This document shows, one piece after another, positions 4,502-5,927 of a stretch of 5,927 bases of DNA. This stretch comes from JBLHLB01 sp047618505 (GTDB lineage Bacteria > Planctomycetota > UBA1135 > GCA-002686595), in the NCBI GenBank assembly GCA_047618505.1, contig JBLHLB010000265.1, positions 1-5,927 on the forward strand. The letters run 5' to 3'. Position 1 is the stretch's first letter. Each line of letters begins with the position of its first letter. Below the pieces are notes generated by a model. It ran no database searches. It was not told the DNA's origin and was given only the letters and a program-made list of their open reading frames with translations. Made by a program: the position numbers and the translations under genes.

Positions 4502-5927
4502 CTAGTAGCCCATGGCCTTGAGCGCGGCAGCTCGCTCGGAGTCGGGGTCCGCTGTGCCCGCCATAATCGCAGCCGCTTCTTCGGCAATCAGGCGCAGGCG
4601 CTTGGGCCACTCGGGGAACTCTCCGCCGCGCTCCTCGAAGAGGTCGTTCTTCTCCCCCGGATCAACCGAGATGTCATAGAGGTAGAGGCGATCCTCGTCC
4701 GCGATGTAGAGCATGCGCATCGTGCCGTCGAACAGACTCACGCGATCGTCCTGCGCCTCCGGCTTGTGGGTCTCCGCCACGTGCTCAAAGGGACGCGATC
4801 GGGTCTCCCTCAGGAGCGATTCGCCCCTCTGCCCATGGAGCGGCGGAAGGCCACACACCTCCAGGATGGTTGGAGTCAAGTCGATCAAGGAAACCGGCTC
4901 ACCGGAGCGTGCACGAATGCTCTCCATGGAGCCCCCCGCCAGGGGCGGCTTCACGATCAAGGGCACGCGGATCATGGTGTCATCGAGTGACCTCACGTGC
5001 CCCACAAAGCCGCCGTTCTCCCCCAGGGCCTCGCCGTGGTCAGAAACGAAGACAATCATCGTGTTGTCGTACTCGCCTTGGTCGCGGAGAGCTTGAAGCA
5101 GTCGCCCCACGTAGGCATCCACGTGTTCGACCTCACGGATGTAACGGCGCTTGGCTTCCTTCGCGCCCGGTCGGTCGTGCATACCCACGCGCAGGGTGAA
5201 GCGACCGGATTCCGCAACAGTGAAACGGACTTCTACGCGCTGTCCCGATCCCACCAACTCTCCTTCGGTGAACTCAACCGGCACCTCCTCGCCATTCGCC
5301 GCCGTCACGTTGAGCGCCTTCACACGCAGCAGCGCATTCGTCAAAGAAGCGATCTCGACGGTGTGCTCGCCGGCCTCTAGATCAAGCTCATACTCATCGC
5401 TGGGGACTTCCCCCAGGGCATAGGAGCCAAGGTCTTTGCCATCCAAACGCACAACACCGTTCTCCTCCGTGGAGCCGTGGCTGTGATAGGGAGCGTGCGG
5501 ATCACAAAAGTGAGCGAAGAGGAAGAAGGGCCGCTCCTCCTCACCCGTGAACGCGGGCCAGGATTCGAGTGAGGCGTTCAGACGCGGCTCAACATCAGCG
5601 GCCACGTCGATGTGCGTGAAGTCCACGTCGTACTCATCGAAGCCCCGGCGCAGACCCTCGTTCTGAGCCGGGGGCGTGAGCGTCCCCAGGCTGATCACGG
5701 CCCGAGTGGAGTAGCCGAATTTCTGCATCGACTCCGCTAGAAGCGGCAGGTCGGCGGGCACATTTTGGCTGTTGTTCAGGACCCCTGCTTCCACGGGAAG
5801 TCGAGAGGAGAACAAGGCGGTGTGCGCCGGCAGAGTCATGGGCGCGTGGGTGTAGGCCCGAGTGAATGGAATGCCCTCGGCGGCAAAGCGGTCCAGCTCT
5901 GGCGTGTTCACTACACCGGGCAAGTCC
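4502..5927 (-). CDS. Sulfatase-fold protein, N-terminus outside window, Thr nucleophile position
   Basis: The frame is open from the window edge to TAG at 4504-4502. Alignment with its paralog at 1687-3306 shows about 65 residues missing at the N-terminus, including the expected signal peptide and first metal-ligand Asp. The TTG at 5923-5921 is an internal Leu codon, not the start. Shared motifs are APMTLPAHTALFSSRLP (Thr codon at 5836-5834), FFLFAHFCDPHAPY, VSDHGEALGE and a C-terminal KAMGY. As in the paralog, Thr replaces the formylglycine-forming Cys/Ser and His replaces Arg of the sulfatase motif. A beta-rich insert of about 95 residues follows DPHAPY. The fold is secure. The substrate is not known, and true sulfatase activity is doubtful. 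It probably acts outside the cytoplasm, by analogy with the paralog. It lies 79 bases upstream of prfB on the same strand. Confidence 0.85.
   Translation of the reverse strand, partial: DLPGVVNTPELDRFAAEGIPFTRAYTHAPMTLPAHTALFSSRLPVEAGVLNNSQNVPADLPLLAESMQKFGYSTRAVISLGTLTPPAQNEGLRRGFDEYDVDFTHIDVAADVEPRLNASLESWPAFTGEEERPFFLFAHFCDPHAPYHSHGSTEENGVVRLDGKDLGSYALGEVPSDEYELDLEAGEHTVEIASLTNALLRVKALNVTAANGEEVPVEFTEGELVGSGQRVEVRFTVAESGRFTLRVGMHDRPGAKEAKRRYIREVEHVDAYVGRLLQALRDQGEYDNTMIVFVSDHGEALGENGGFVGHVRSLDDTMIRVPLIVKPPLAGGSMESIRARSGEPVSLIDLTPTILEVCGLPPLHGQRGESLLRETRSRPFEHVAETHKPEAQDDRVSLFDGTMRMLYIADEDRLYLYDISVDPGEKNDLFEERGGEFPEWPKRLRLIAEEAAAIMAGTADPDSERAAALKAMGY

Noticed and set aside
4345..4587. Longer N-terminus for the first prfB frame, starting at 4587
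   Set aside because: It would overlap the end of the upstream sulfatase gene and add residues not seen in RF2. ATG 4422 places UGA at codon 26, exactly as in known prfB genes.
5921..5923. TTG as start codon of the second sulfatase gene
   Set aside because: The paralog shows conserved sequence continuing upstream (signal peptide and metal-binding Asp block), and the frame stays open to the window edge, so the gene is truncated by the window.

Overview
The window is GC-rich bacterial chromosomal DNA. It holds one partial and one complete gene on the + strand, then a three-gene block on the - strand. Lineage cannot be fixed from the sequence. The prfB gene has a programmed frameshift, and there are expanded lipoprotein-type 'sulfatases' with the VVDTLRAD signature. 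This combination suits GC-rich Gram-negative-type groups such as Myxococcota, other delta-type lineages or Planctomycetota, but that is inference.

Layout. (1) 1-80: the last 25 codons of an unrecognised + strand gene. (2) 81-347: a 267-base intergenic region of lower GC than its flanks. It holds a perfect DnaA-box 9-mer with several near-matches, plus two inverted repeats. (3) 348-1679 (+): a predicted inner-membrane-anchored trypsin-fold serine protease with an N-terminal cytoplasmic tail, one membrane segment, a long coiled coil and a His-Asp-Ser catalytic domain, without a PDZ domain. (4) Convergent with it after only 7 bases is the - strand block, read from high to low coordinates. It runs from a 5'-truncated alkaline-phosphatase-superfamily 'sulfatase' (4502-5927), through a strong hairpin, to prfB, encoding peptide chain release factor 2 (3306-4422). 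The last gene is a second, paralogous lipoprotein-type 'sulfatase' (1687-3306).

The firmest call is prfB. Its first 25 codons end at an in-frame UGA inside AAGGAGG-GT-CTT-TGA-C. A +1 shift there gives one continuous 371-residue RF2 with SPF and GGQ motifs. The prfB stop overlaps the start of the downstream sulfatase (TAATG), so that gene is probably translationally coupled to RF2 and therefore indirectly to the RF2 autoregulatory frameshift.

The two sulfatase-like proteins flank prfB. Both have Thr where true sulfatases have the formylglycine-forming Cys/Ser, and His where they have Arg. They also share a beta-rich insert of about 95 residues in the catalytic domain. The annotation 'sulfatase' should therefore be read as a fold assignment, not as an activity.
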